Below are positions 8,362 through 16,804 of a DNA stretch of 64,000 bases, one piece after another. Both the position numbers and the translations under genes were made by a program. The first letter of the stretch is position 1. Each line of letters starts with the position of its first letter. The stretch comes from Streptomyces sp. A1136. Lineage in GTDB: Bacteria; Actinomycetota; Actinomycetes; Streptomycetales; Streptomycetaceae. Location: positions 1 through 64,000 of the forward strand of contig NZ_SSBJ01000022.1 of the NCBI RefSeq assembly GCF_004795055.1, read 5' to 3'. The notes under the pieces were generated by a model. That model was given only the letters and a program-made list of their open reading frames with translations. It was not told where the DNA came from and ran no database searches.

Positions 8362-8756
8362 AGATCCAGGGCAAGCTGTTCCTCTGGCTCTCCTTCTTCA
8401 TCCTGATCATGGCCGTCGTGTACGGCGTGTGGTCGAAGGAGCCCGTAGGCACCACCGCGCTCTTCCTGGCCTTCGGCCTGAGCGTCATGATCGGCTACTA
8501 CCTGGCCTTCACGGCCAAGCGCGTGGACGAGATGGCCCAGGACAACCTGGAGGCCGACGTCGCCGACGAGGCGGGCGAGCTGGGGTTCTTCTCCCCGCAC
8601 AGCTGGCAGCCGCTCTCGCTGGGCATCGGCGGCGCGCTCGCGTTCATGGGCGTCATCTTCGGCTGGTGGCTCATGTACTTCTCGGCCCCGATCATCGTGA
8701 TCGGCCTGTGGGGCTGGGTGTACGAGTACTACCGCGGTGAGAACCAGAACCAGTAG
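8358..8756 (+). CDS. ctaF: Cytochrome c oxidase subunit IV
   Basis: A 132-residue actinobacterial accessory subunit of aa3 oxidase with four hydrophobic stretches: KLFLWLSFFILIMAVVYGVW, then TTALFLAFGLSVMIGYYLAF, and two more near residues 90-125. It helps assemble and stabilise the supercomplex and has no cofactor ligands of its own. The GTG start lies in a GTGA overlap with ctaD, which fixes the start. A strong hairpin terminator follows about 30 bp downstream, closing the operon. Confidence 0.93.
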   Translation: MKIQGKLFLWLSFFILIMAVVYGVWSKEPVGTTALFLAFGLSVMIGYYLAFTAKRVDEMAQDNLEADVADEAGELGFFSPHSWQPLSLGIGGALAFMGVIFGWWLMYFSAPIIVIGLWGWVYEYYRGENQNQ

Positions 8757-8787
8757 CCACACCCCGCAGGACCCGAAGCACGACACC

Positions 8788-8830
8788 AGGGGCCCGGACA
8801 CCTCCAACGGAGGAGTTCGGGCCCCTCGTT
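8788..8830 (+). terminator. Intrinsic terminator of ctaCDF
   Basis: AGGGGCCCG at 8788-8796 pairs perfectly with CGGGCCCCT at 8818-8826, with an inner CCTCC/GGAGG stem, followed by CGTTTGC. It sits about 30 bp past the ctaF stop. Confidence 0.85.
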
Positions 8831-8880
8831 TGCAGTCACCCCGCGCGCCGTAATTGTCATATCTTCATAGCGTTGGCTCC

Positions 8881-10128
8881 ATGAAGCACTCACCGCGTCT
8901 TTGGACGGTACTCAGCTGCTCCCTGCTGGTCGCGTCCCTCGGGGCCGGCGCCACCGCGTGCGGGGGGTCCGACGACAACCCGCTGTCCGCCCGCCCGTAC
9001 GACGCGGGCGACCACATCGCTTTCAACCAGGCCCCGGGCGGCCGCCCCGTCGACCCCAACAGGCCCCTGGAAGTCACCTCCAAGGGCTCCGGGAACCGGA
9101 TCACCGACGTGACCGTGGTGGACACCCACGGCCGCCGCCTGGCGGGCGAGCTCTCCGCCAAGGGAGACCGGTGGCACAGCACCGCCCCGATGGCCGCGGG
9201 CGTGCGCTACACGGCCACCGTGAGCACGGAGAACGAGCGGGGCGCCCCGGGGCAGCGCACGCTGACGTTCGACACCACCCCGGCCAAGAAGGTCCTCCAG
9301 GTGGAATTCGGCCCGGACGCGGGCAAGTACGGCGTCGGACAGCCCATCACGGCCGAGCTGAACGAGCCCGTCCACGACAAGGCGGCCCGCGCCCTCGTGG
9401 AGCGCGCCCTGGTCGTGGACGCGCCGTCGGGCGTCGAGGGCACCTGGCACTGGGTGGACGACAAGAAGCTGCACTACCGCCCCAAGGACTACTGGCCCGC
9501 CCACTCCACCGTCTCCGTCCGGAGCAACCTGGAGGGGGTCAAGGTCACCGACGACCTCTACGGCACCGCCAGCAAGCCGCTGAAGCTGGAGATCGGGGAC
9601 CGCGTCGAGGTCACCACCGACGCCGCGTCCCACTACCTCACGTTCAAGCGCAACGGAGAAGTGATCAACACCATTCCGGTGACCACCGGAAAGCCCGGCT
9701 TCTCCACCCGCAACGGCATCAAGGTGGTCCTGGGCAAGCAGTACTACGTCCAGATGCGCGGCGACACGGTCGGCATCGGCGGCAGCGAGTACTACAACCT
9801 GCCCGTCTACTACGCGACGCGCGTCACCTGGAGTGGTGAATACGTCCACGCCGCGCCCTGGTCCGTCGGTTCCCAGGGCTACGAGAACGTCAGCCACGGT
9901 TGCACGGGCATGAGCACCGCCAACGCCGCCTGGTTCTACGAGAACATCAGCGAGGGCGACATCGTCAAGGTGATCAACAGCATCGGCGAGGACATGGACA
10001 CCTTCGGCAACGGCTACGGCGACTGGAACATGGACTGGAAGGACTGGCGCGAGGGCAGCGCGCTCGTCGGCGGCACCCAGGAAGGCCGCAACGCGGTCGA
10101 CCAGGCCCGACTGCGCCCGCAGGTCTGA
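8881..10128 (+). CDS. L,D-transpeptidase lipoprotein with Ig-like domains
   Basis: The 415-residue protein cross-links peptidoglycan stem peptides 3->3 outside the membrane. It has a lipoprotein signal ending in the lipobox ATAC followed by GGSDD. Two Ig-like domains span about residues 45-250 and a YkuD catalytic domain about 250-380. The active site is NVSHGCTGMSTANAAWF, with the nucleophilic Cys in HGC. No Shine-Dalgarno precedes the ATG; TAGCGT ends 7 nt upstream, so the mRNA is likely leaderless. An in-frame TTG at 8854 would place the -10 inside the gene and is less likely. It sits between the ctaCDF and ctaE-qcrCAB clusters but has its own terminator. Confidence 0.92.
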   Translation: MKHSPRLWTVLSCSLLVASLGAGATACGGSDDNPLSARPYDAGDHIAFNQAPGGRPVDPNRPLEVTSKGSGNRITDVTVVDTHGRRLAGELSAKGDRWHSTAPMAAGVRYTATVSTENERGAPGQRTLTFDTTPAKKVLQVEFGPDAGKYGVGQPITAELNEPVHDKAARALVERALVVDAPSGVEGTWHWVDDKKLHYRPKDYWPAHSTVSVRSNLEGVKVTDDLYGTASKPLKLEIGDRVEVTTDAASHYLTFKRNGEVINTIPVTTGKPGFSTRNGIKVVLGKQYYVQMRGDTVGIGGSEYYNLPVYYATRVTWSGEYVHAAPWSVGSQGYENVSHGCTGMSTANAAWFYENISEGDIVKVINSIGEDMDTFGNGYGDWNMDWKDWREGSALVGGTQEGRNAVDQARLRPQV

Positions 10129-10158
10129 ACCGCCCCGGCAGGTACGCCCAGCGGCCCC

Positions 10159-10205
10159 GAACCGGCCCCCGTGAGCCCCCAGAGGCTCCCGACGGGCCGG
10201 TTCCG
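10159..10205 (+). terminator. Intrinsic terminator between convergent genes
   Basis: GAACCGGCCC (10159-10168) pairs perfectly with GGGCCGGTTC (10194-10203). It lies between the L,D-transpeptidase stop and the stop of the convergent receiver-like gene and could serve both strands. Confidence 0.8.
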
Positions 10206-10221
10206 CTTGAGCGGCGCCCGG

Positions 10222-10623
10222 TTACGCGTCCAGGGACAGTCGGGCGCGCAGCAGACGCGCCAGGGCCTCCGGGAAGTCCACGGGGTCAACCGGAAGGGTG
10301 ACGGCCGCGTCCGCGCGGCTCCAGGTGGCCAACCAGGCGTCCTGCGGGCGCCCCATCAGCAGCAGTACCGGGGGACACCGGAAGATCTCGTCCTTGATCT
10401 GCCGGCACACGCCCATGCCGCCCGCCGGAACGGCCTCGCCGTCCAGCACGCACGCGTCCACACCGCCTTCGTCCAGCGCCTTGAGGACCGCCGGCAGCGT
10501 CGCGCACTCCAGGAACTCCACCGGCGGCAGGTCCGCGGCCGGCCTGCGCCCGGAGGCCGACCGCACCTGCTCCCGGGTGCCCGCGTCGTCGCTGTAGACC
10601 AGAACTCGCGCAGTCGCCCGCAT
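10222..10623 (-). CDS. Orphan response-regulator receiver-like protein
   Basis: The 133-residue protein folds like a CheY receiver with no output domain. The acidic pair is in VLVYSDDAG near residues 11-12 and the candidate phospho-acceptor Asp is in DACVLDGEAV near residue 70. The conserved Lys that normally precedes Pro after the fifth strand is absent (TLPVDPVDF instead), so phosphorylation-dependent signalling is doubtful. I chose the internal ATG because AGGAGG-type sequence (GTGGAGGAACGAA) lies just upstream. It is divergent from ctaE. No sensor kinase neighbours it. Its role is unknown; a pseudo-receiver adaptor is one possibility. Confidence 0.75.
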   Translation of the reverse strand: MRATARVLVYSDDAGTREQVRSASGRRPAADLPPVEFLECATLPAVLKALDEGGVDACVLDGEAVPAGGMGVCRQIKDEIFRCPPVLLLMGRPQDAWLATWSRADAAVTLPVDPVDFPEALARLLRARLSLDA

Positions 10624-10824
10624 TTCGTTCCTCCACGTGTGCCCGTGAATCACGTTGATGTTGCGCGGGATGCTACTCCGTCCGACCCGTTGTCAACATC
10701 GGTTCGCGCACCCTCGGGGGCACCGGCCGGCAAGCCGATCTGATGGGCCGTTCGGGCCTTGCACACGCCTCTGACACTCCGAACGGCACCCCCCGGGGTG
10801 AGGGCGGGATAAGCGACCGACATA

Positions 10825-11445
10825 ATGTCGGTCGTGGCGACAGCAACGACAGTAGATACCGGGCACGCGCACCCGACGGTCAACCGGCCGAACCTCGTCA
10901 GCGTCGGAACCATCATCTGGTTGAGTTCCGAGCTGATGTTCTTCGCGGCCCTCTTCGCGATGTACTTCACCCTGCGATCCGTGACGGGCGCCGAGTACTG
11001 GACAGAGCAGGCCTCGGCCTTGAATCTGCCCTTCTCGGCGACGAACACCACGATCCTGGTGCTCTCCTCCCTCACCTGCCAGCTCGGCGTATTCGCCGCC
11101 GAGCGCGGTGACGTGAAGAAGCTCCGGACGTGGTTCATCGTCACGTTCGTCATGGGTGCGATCTTCATTGGCGGCCAGGTGTTCGAGTACACCGATCTGG
11201 TCAAGGAGGAGGGACTCTCCCTCAAGTCCGGACCGTACGGATCGGTGTTCTACCTGACCACCGGCTTCCACGGTCTGCACGTGACAGGCGGTCTCATCGC
11301 CTTCCTGCTGGTCCTCGGCCGGACGTACGCGGCCAAGAGGTTCACCCACGAACAGGCCACGTCGGCCATCGTCGTGTCCTACTACTGGCACTTCGTCGAT
11401 GTCGTCTGGATCGGCCTCTTCGCGACGATCTACCTGATCAAGTAG
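10825..11445 (+). CDS. ctaE: Cytochrome c oxidase subunit III
   Basis: A 206-residue membrane subunit of aa3 oxidase with five predicted helices. Family motifs include WLSSELMFFAALFAMYF near residue 32, the TTGFHGLHVTGG segment and the C-terminal YYWHFVDVVWIGLF. It stabilises subunit I and keeps proton uptake active. It is shorter than mitochondrial COX3 because it lacks the first two helices, as is usual in actinobacteria. It begins the ctaE-qcrC-qcrA-qcrB cluster; 75 bp without a hairpin separate it from qcrC, so co-transcription is likely. GTG at 10834 is an alternative start. Confidence 0.96.
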   Translation: MSVVATATTVDTGHAHPTVNRPNLVSVGTIIWLSSELMFFAALFAMYFTLRSVTGAEYWTEQASALNLPFSATNTTILVLSSLTCQLGVFAAERGDVKKLRTWFIVTFVMGAIFIGGQVFEYTDLVKEEGLSLKSGPYGSVFYLTTGFHGLHVTGGLIAFLLVLGRTYAAKRFTHEQATSAIVVSYYWHFVDVVWIGLFATIYLIK

Positions 11446-11520
11446 CGAACACGTCGCCGGGCGCGCCCGGCAATCCATCCAGAAACACCGACGCAGAAGA
11501 TCCTGACACCGGGGTAATCC

Positions 11521-12330
11521 GTGAAAAAGCTCTCCGCACGACGACGCCATCCGCTGGCGGCGGTCGTCGTTCTACTCCTCGCGCTGGCGGCCACTGGGGG
11601 GCTTTACGCCGCCTTCGCCCCCGCGGGCAAGGCGCAGGCCGATGAAACCGCCCAGTCCCTCGCCATCGAGGAGGGCAAGAAGCTCTACGCCGTGGGCTGT
11701 GCAAGCTGCCACGGAACCGGCGGTCAGGGTTCCAGTGACGGCCCCAGCCTGGTAGGCGTCGGCTCCGCGGCCGTCGACTTCCAGGTGAGCACGGGCCGCA
11801 TGCCCGCCCAGCAGCCCGGCGCCCAGGTGCCGGCGAAGCCTCCGGTCTACACGCAGGCCCAGATCGACCAGCTGGCCGCGTACATCTCCTCCCTGGGAGC
11901 CGGCCCGTCCGTGCCCACCCAGAAGCAGGTCGACCCGGCGGGTGCCGACATCGCGAGGGGTGGCGAACTGTTCCGCAACAACTGCGCGCAGTGCCACAAC
12001 TTCACCGGCGAGGGCGGCGCCCTGACGCACGGCAAGTACGCTCCCAACCTTGCGGACGTCTCGCCGAAGCACATCTACGAGGCCATGCTCACCGGCCCGC
12101 AGAACATGCCCTCCTTCCCCGACAGCACGATGCCGGAGAAGCAGAAGAAGGACATCATCGCGTACCTCCAGAACGTGAACGGCGACAAGTCGGTCAGCCC
12201 TGGCGGCCTGAAGCTCGGTGGCCTCGGCCCCGTCTCCGAGGGTCTGTTCGGCTGGATCTTCGCTCTGGGTGCGCTGATCGCTGTCGCCGTCTGGGTCGCG
12301 GCCCACACCGCTAAGGCCAAGAAGTCATGA
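11521..12330 (+). CDS. qcrC: Cytochrome bc1 complex diheme cytochrome c subunit
   Basis: The 269-residue protein carries two c-type hemes (CASCH near residue 60 and CAQCH near residue 157). It has an N-terminal signal anchor (HPLAAVVVLLLALAATGGLY) and a C-terminal transmembrane helix (GWIFALGALIAVAVWVA). The two hemes replace a separate soluble cytochrome c, passing electrons from the Rieske centre directly to CuA of CtaC in the supercomplex. The start is a GTG at KKLSARRRHP. Its stop overlaps the qcrA start as ATGA. Confidence 0.97.
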   Translation: MKKLSARRRHPLAAVVVLLLALAATGGLYAAFAPAGKAQADETAQSLAIEEGKKLYAVGCASCHGTGGQGSSDGPSLVGVGSAAVDFQVSTGRMPAQQPGAQVPAKPPVYTQAQIDQLAAYISSLGAGPSVPTQKQVDPAGADIARGGELFRNNCAQCHNFTGEGGALTHGKYAPNLADVSPKHIYEAMLTGPQNMPSFPDSTMPEKQKKDIIAYLQNVNGDKSVSPGGLKLGGLGPVSEGLFGWIFALGALIAVAVWVAAHTAKAKKS

Positions 12331-13385
12331 GTAGCCAAGACATTCCCGAAGAGAAGCACCTGCCGAGCGAGCAGGGCGACGCGCACCACGGTGGCGTAGC
12401 AGTCGCGGACGATCCGTTCGCCGACCCGGGCATGCCGGTCCACAAGCCGCGCATCCAGGACATCGACGAGCGGGCCGCCAAGCGGTCCGAGCGCGTGGTC
12501 GCGATGTTGTTCACGCTGTCGATGCTGGCCACGATCGGCTTCATCGCCGCGTACGTGACCATCCCGGTCGACAAGTACGTCTACATCTTCCCCATCGGGA
12601 GGGTGAGCGGCCTGAACTTCGCCCTCGGCCTGACCCTGGGCACGGCCCTCTTCTGCATCGGCGCGGGCGCGGTCCACTGGGCCCGCACCCTGATGTCCGA
12701 CGTGGAGGTCGCCGACGAGCGCCACGCCATCGCGGCGCCGGCGGAGGTCAAGGCGAAGGTCCTCCAGGACTTCGCCGCCGGCGCGAGCGAGTCGGCCATC
12801 GGCCGCCGTCCGCTGATCCGCAACACCATGCTGGGCGCCCTGGCCATGCTGCCGCTCTCCGCCCTGATGATCATGCGCGATCTGGGCCCGCTGCCCGAGG
12901 ACAAGCTGCGCAAGACCCTGTGGGCCAAGGGCAAGCTGCTCATCAACCAGAACACGATGGAGCCGCTGCGTCCCGAGGACGTGGTCGTCGGTTCGCTGAC
13001 CTTCGCCATGCCGGAAGGCCTGGAGGAGACCCAGCACGACTTCCAGAACCAGATCGCCAAGGCCGCCCTGATGATCGTCCGGCTCCAGCCGCAGGACATC
13101 AAGGACAAGCGGGAGCTGGAGTGGTCCCACGACGGCATCGTGGCCTTCTCCAAGATCTGCACCCACGTCGGCTGCCCGATCAGCCTGTACGAGCAGCAGA
13201 CGCACCACGTGCTGTGCCCGTGCCACCAGTCCACCTTCGACCTCTCCGACGGCGCCCGAGTCATCTTCGGCCCCGCTGGTCACGCGCTTCCGCAGCTGCG
13301 GATCGGCGTCAATGACGAAGGCTTCCTCGAAGCGCGCGGCGACTTCGAAGAGCCCGTCGGTCCTGCATTCTGGGAGCGCGGATGA
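12327..13385 (+). CDS. qcrA: Cytochrome bc1 complex Rieske iron-sulfur subunit
   Basis: A 352-residue actinobacterial-type Rieske protein with a hydrophilic N-terminus, three hydrophobic helices (about residues 55-75, 95-115 and 165-185) and a C-terminal 2Fe-2S domain. The cluster ligands are in CTHVGC and CPCHQS. It oxidises menaquinol at the Qo site and gives electrons to QcrC. Both ends overlap neighbours by ATGA, so qcrC-qcrA-qcrB are translationally coupled. Unlike mitochondrial Rieske proteins, it has three membrane spans, which is normal for actinobacteria. Confidence 0.97.
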   Translation: MSSQDIPEEKHLPSEQGDAHHGGVAVADDPFADPGMPVHKPRIQDIDERAAKRSERVVAMLFTLSMLATIGFIAAYVTIPVDKYVYIFPIGRVSGLNFALGLTLGTALFCIGAGAVHWARTLMSDVEVADERHAIAAPAEVKAKVLQDFAAGASESAIGRRPLIRNTMLGALAMLPLSALMIMRDLGPLPEDKLRKTLWAKGKLLINQNTMEPLRPEDVVVGSLTFAMPEGLEETQHDFQNQIAKAALMIVRLQPQDIKDKRELEWSHDGIVAFSKICTHVGCPISLYEQQTHHVLCPCHQSTFDLSDGARVIFGPAGHALPQLRIGVNDEGFLEARGDFEEPVGPAFWERG

Positions 13386-15013
13386 GCACTGCCACCACCA
13401 CCGACAGTCAGCGCAAAGCGCCCGCCGGCGAGCGGGTAGCGGACTGGGCCGACGGCCGCCTGGGCATCTACAGCCTGGCCAAGTCGAACATGCGCAAGAT
13501 CTTCCCGGACCACTGGTCCTTCATGCTCGGCGAGATCTGCCTCTACAGCTTCATCATCATCATCCTCACGGGTGTGTACCTGACGCTGTTCTTCCACCCG
13601 AGCATGAACGAGGTCGTCTACCACGGCCCGTACGTGCCGATGCAGGGTGTCCAGATGTCCGAGGCCTTCGCCTCGACGCTCGACATCAGCTTCGACGTCC
13701 GCGGCGGTCTGCTCATCCGGCAGATCCACCACTGGTCGGCGCTCATCTTCGTCGCGGCCATGGTCGTGCACATGATGCGCGTGTTCTTCACCGGCGCGTT
13801 CCGCAAGCCGCGTGAGGTCAACTGGCTCTTCGGCTTCCTGCTGCTGGTCCTCGGCATGTTCACCGGTTTCACCGGTTACTCCCTGCCGGACGACCTGCTC
13901 TCCGGCACCGGTGTCCGCTTCATGGAGGGCGCGATCCTGTCCGTGCCGATCGTCGGCACGTACCTGTCGTTCTTCCTCTTCGGCGGCGAGTTCCCCGGCG
14001 GCGACTTCGTCGCGCGGTTCTACTCGATCCACATCCTGCTGCTGCCCGGCATCATGATGGGCCTGCTGGTGGCCCACCTGATCCTGGTCTTCTACCACAA
14101 GCACACCCAGTACGCGGGCCCCGGCAAGACGAACAACAACGTCGTCGGCATGCCGCTGCTGCCGGTCTACATGGCCAAGGCCGGAGGTTTCTTCTTCCTG
14201 GTCTTCGGTGTCATCGCGGCCATCGCGGCGCTCGCCTCGATCAACCCGATCTGGGCGATCGGCCCGTACCGGCCGGACCACGTGTCCACCGGCGCGCAGC
14301 CCGACTGGTACATGGGTATGCCGGAAGGCCTGATCCGTGCCATGCCGGGCTGGGAGATCAACCTGTGGGGCCACACGCTCGTCCTGGGTGTGTTCATCCC
14401 GCTGCTGCTCTTCCCGCTGGTGCTGGGCGCGATCGCCGTGTGGCCGTTCATCGAGTCCTGGGTCACCGGGGACAAGCGGGAGCACCACCTGCTGGACCGC
14501 CCGCGCAACGTGCCGACCCGTACGGCCTTCGGTGTCGCCTGGATCGCGGAGTACATCGTCCTGCTGATCGGCGGTGGAAACGACATGTTCGCGCAGTACT
14601 TCCACCTCTCGATCAACAACATCACGTGGTTCGTCCGGATCGGCTTCTTCGTCGTCCCGGTCCTGGCCTTCATCGCCACCAAGCGCATCTGCCTCGGTCT
14701 CCAGCGCAGGGACCACGACAAGGTGCTGCACGGTCGCGAGACCGGCGTCATCAAGCGGCTGCCGCACGGTGAGTTCGTCGAGGTCCACGAGCCGCTGCCG
14801 CAGGCGAAGCTGCACACGCTCACCTCGCACGAGCAGTACCAGCCGATCGAACTCGGCCCGACGGTCGACGAGAACGGCGTGGAGCGCAAGCCGAAGGCCA
14901 CGGAGAAGCTCCGCGCGAAGCTGAGCAAGGGCTTCTACGGGGAGAACAACCAGATTCCGAAGCCCACGGTGGAGGAGTACAAGGAGATCCAGAGCGGCCA
15001 CGGCCACCACTGA
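13382..15013 (+). CDS. qcrB: Cytochrome bc1 complex cytochrome b subunit
   Basis: The 543-residue quinol-oxidising subunit has eight hydrophobic helices in an N-terminal cytochrome b6-like half and a C-terminal half. Heme b histidines are in IRQIHHWSALIFVAAMVVHM and in SIHILLLPG and VAHLILVFYHK. The Qo-site motif PEGL is in MGMPEGLIRAMP. A hydrophilic C-terminal tail of about 110 residues is characteristic of actinobacteria. A perfect 13-bp stem terminator follows about 55 bp past the stop, ending the cluster. Confidence 0.97.
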   Translation: MSTATTTDSQRKAPAGERVADWADGRLGIYSLAKSNMRKIFPDHWSFMLGEICLYSFIIIILTGVYLTLFFHPSMNEVVYHGPYVPMQGVQMSEAFASTLDISFDVRGGLLIRQIHHWSALIFVAAMVVHMMRVFFTGAFRKPREVNWLFGFLLLVLGMFTGFTGYSLPDDLLSGTGVRFMEGAILSVPIVGTYLSFFLFGGEFPGGDFVARFYSIHILLLPGIMMGLLVAHLILVFYHKHTQYAGPGKTNNNVVGMPLLPVYMAKAGGFFFLVFGVIAAIAALASINPIWAIGPYRPDHVSTGAQPDWYMGMPEGLIRAMPGWEINLWGHTLVLGVFIPLLLFPLVLGAIAVWPFIESWVTGDKREHHLLDRPRNVPTRTAFGVAWIAEYIVLLIGGGNDMFAQYFHLSINNITWFVRIGFFVVPVLAFIATKRICLGLQRRDHDKVLHGRETGVIKRLPHGEFVEVHEPLPQAKLHTLTSHEQYQPIELGPTVDENGVERKPKATEKLRAKLSKGFYGENNQIPKPTVEEYKEIQSGHGHH

Positions 15014-15070
15014 TCCCCGCTTGACCGCTTGAGGGATTGATTCAGGTCAATCCTGGTGTCGCCACGGCGA

Positions 15071-15103
15071 GAGCCCCGTCCAGGGTCTGGACGGGGCTCT
15101 TTG
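15071..15103 (+). terminator. Intrinsic terminator of ctaE-qcrCAB
   Basis: GAGCCCCGTCCAG (15071-15083) and CTGGACGGGGCTC (15087-15099) form a perfect 13-bp stem with a GGT loop, followed by TTTGCC. Confidence 0.92.
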
Positions 15104-15191
15104 CCGTCCCCGCCGGCTGGATAGGCTGAGGGCCTTCCCATTCGACGTGGGCGGCGATTTACGGGGCGGCCCACTAGCGCAGGAGCGGACC

Positions 15192-16283
15192 ATGAACGTT
15201 GCGACCCCGGCAGGCGGCGACGGCGTGGCGGCCCTCCCCCAGACTTCGTCCGGGGGGACCCCCACGTGGCCGGGCGTCCTCGACGCCCTGCTGACCGGCC
15301 GGGACCTGAGCACCGAGGACACGGCCTGGGCCATGGACCGGATCATGCGCGGGGAAGCCACCGACGCCCAGATCGCCGGTTTCGCCGTCGCGCTGCGGGC
15401 CAAGGGGGAGACGGTCGCCGAGATCAACGGGCTGGTGCGGGCCATGTACGCCCACGCCAACCTGATCGAGGTCCCCGGTCGGACGGTGGACATCGTCGGC
15501 ACCGGCGGCGACGGGGCCAAGACGGTGAACATCTCCACGATGTCCGCGATCGTGGTGGCCGGTACGGGAGCCAAGGTCGTCAAGCACGGCAACCGGGCCG
15601 CCTCCTCCGCGAGCGGCGCGTCCGACGTCCTGGAGAAGCTCGGCGTCAACCTCGACCTGACCCCGGCGCGGGTGGTGGAGGTCGCGGAGCGGGCCGGCGT
15701 CACCTTCTGCTTCGCGGTGAAGTTCCACCCCGCGCTGCGGCACGTCGCCGCGGCCCGCAAGGAACTGGGCATCCGGACCACCTTCAACTTCCTGGGTCCC
15801 CTCACCAACCCGGCGCGGGTCAGGGCCCAGGCGACCGGCGTGGCCGACGCCCGTGTGGCCCCCATCGTGGCGGGCGTGCTCGCCGAACGCGGCTCCTCGG
15901 CCCTGGTCTTCCGCGGCGACGACGGCATGGACGAGTTGACGACGACGGCCACGTCCAGGGTGTGGTGGGTGCGCGACGGCTCGGTGACGGAACAGCCCTT
16001 CGACCCGCGCGACGTCGGCATCGACCTGGTGGACGTCTCGGCGCTTCGGGGCGAGGACGCCTCGTACAACGCGGACGTGGCGCGTCGGTTGCTGGCGGGT
16101 GAGAGCGGGCCGGTACGGGACGCGGTGCTGCTCAACTCGGCGGCCGCCCTCGTGGCGCTCGACCCCGGCACCGGCTCCCTGGAGGAGCAGATCGCGGCGG
16201 GCATCGGCCGCGCGGCGGAGGCCATCGACTCGGGTGCGGCCCGGGCGGCCCTGGAGCGCTGGGTGGCGGCGAGCAACGCTTAG
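15192..16283 (+). CDS. trpD: Anthranilate phosphoribosyltransferase
   Basis: A 363-residue cytosolic enzyme that transfers phosphoribose from PRPP to anthranilate in tryptophan synthesis. The PRPP loop is VDIVGTGGDGAKTVNIST, followed by KHGNRAASSASGASDVLE. The anthranilate-side motif FNFLGPLTNPAR and the acidic FRGDDGMDE are present. The ATG follows AGGAGC at good spacing, and an upstream in-frame extension is ignored. It is unlinked to the trpEG gene at 42.5 kb, as is usual in Streptomyces. It ends before a strong terminator and so is probably monocistronic. Confidence 0.96.
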   Translation: MNVATPAGGDGVAALPQTSSGGTPTWPGVLDALLTGRDLSTEDTAWAMDRIMRGEATDAQIAGFAVALRAKGETVAEINGLVRAMYAHANLIEVPGRTVDIVGTGGDGAKTVNISTMSAIVVAGTGAKVVKHGNRAASSASGASDVLEKLGVNLDLTPARVVEVAERAGVTFCFAVKFHPALRHVAAARKELGIRTTFNFLGPLTNPARVRAQATGVADARVAPIVAGVLAERGSSALVFRGDDGMDELTTTATSRVWWVRDGSVTEQPFDPRDVGIDLVDVSALRGEDASYNADVARRLLAGESGPVRDAVLLNSAAALVALDPGTGSLEEQIAAGIGRAAEAIDSGAARAALERWVAASNA

Positions 16284-16408
16284 GCTCCGGCCGGGCGGTG
16301 CACGGGGGCCCATCCCGCCCGGGGTCCGGCGGCCGGAGTCCGGCGCAGCCGGTAGAGGCCCGGGAGGCCGCCTGCGGCCGAGCGGTGCGCGAACGGCGTG
16401 AAAGAGGC

Positions 16409-16440
16409 GACCCCGGTCCAGTATGCGGACCGGGGTCTTG
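16409..16440 (+). terminator. Intrinsic terminator after trpD
   Basis: GACCCCGGTCC (16409-16419) and GGACCGGGGTC (16427-16437) form a perfect 11-bp stem, followed by TTGCGCG. It separates trpD from the riboswitch-controlled unit. Confidence 0.85.
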
Positions 16441-16470
16441 CGCGTGAGGGATCTTGTGGCAGGATGCTGA

Positions 16471-16556
16471 CCAGGTCACGAGTGACAGCGTTTTGGCCCC
16501 GGCTCGCTGTCCGGCAACCCTCCTTCCGTGGCGGGGTGCCCCGGGTGATGACCAGG
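16471..16556 (+). promoter_or_regulatory. SAM-IV riboswitch aptamer
   Basis: The sequence fits the actinobacterial SAM-IV motif. GGTCA at 16474 pairs with TGACC at 16549 as P1. GACAGCG (16484-16490) pairs with CGCTGTC (16505-16511) as P2. The conserved core CCGGCAACCCTCC and GGGGTGCCCCGGGTGATGACC follow in order. SAM-IV elements bind S-adenosylmethionine and usually repress sulfur and methionine genes. The aptamer lies about 250 nt before the SufS-like gene, and the leader between them contains a hairpin switch and a tiny ORF. The assignment is from memory of the motif. Confidence 0.85.
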
Positions 16557-16585
16557 CCGTAGGCAGTGAGGTCTACGGCAAGCGC

Positions 16586-16622
16586 GGATCCCTCGACACC
16601 AGGGATCCTGGTCCTCGAGGAG
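16586..16622 (+). promoter_or_regulatory. Mutually exclusive hairpins around a Shine-Dalgarno
   Basis: Hairpin A pairs GGATCCCT (16586-16593) with AGGGATCC (16601-16608) and leaves GAGGAG (16617-16622) free. Hairpin B pairs CCTCGA (16591-16596) with TCGAGG (16615-16620), supported by CCAG/CTGG (16599-16602 with 16608-16611), and hides the same GAGGAG. The two cannot coexist. This looks like the expression platform of the SAM-IV aptamer, acting on the six-codon ORF. Confidence 0.6.
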
Positions 16623-16630
16623 CGTTTTCC

Positions 16631-16651
16631 GTGAGCAAGCGAATGCGATAG
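16631..16651 (+). CDS. Six-codon upstream ORF (MSKRMR) in the SAM leader
   Basis: GTG AGC AAG CGA ATG CGA TAG lies 9 nt after a strong GAGGAG, the best ribosome site in the whole leader. It encodes six residues, two of them initiator or internal Met. Just after the stop, GGGCG/CGCCC (16651-16655 with 16660-16664) is followed by a pyrimidine-rich run, a possible weak attenuator. The start of the downstream enzyme is about 150 nt further on. A leader-peptide role is inferred; it may instead be the remnant of a longer start region. Confidence 0.5.
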   Translation: MSKRMR

Positions 16652-16804
16652 GGCGTCTCCGCCCCCTTCTTCACCCCTCGGAACAGGGACGCTTGCGCGT
16701 ACCCGGACCCCGAGGCGTCCCCGTACCCCGGACGGCCGCCGAGCCGTACCCGCGTACGGGCAGAACCCGAAGCCATTCAGCCCTGCCTGCCGGGAGATAC
16801 CGCC

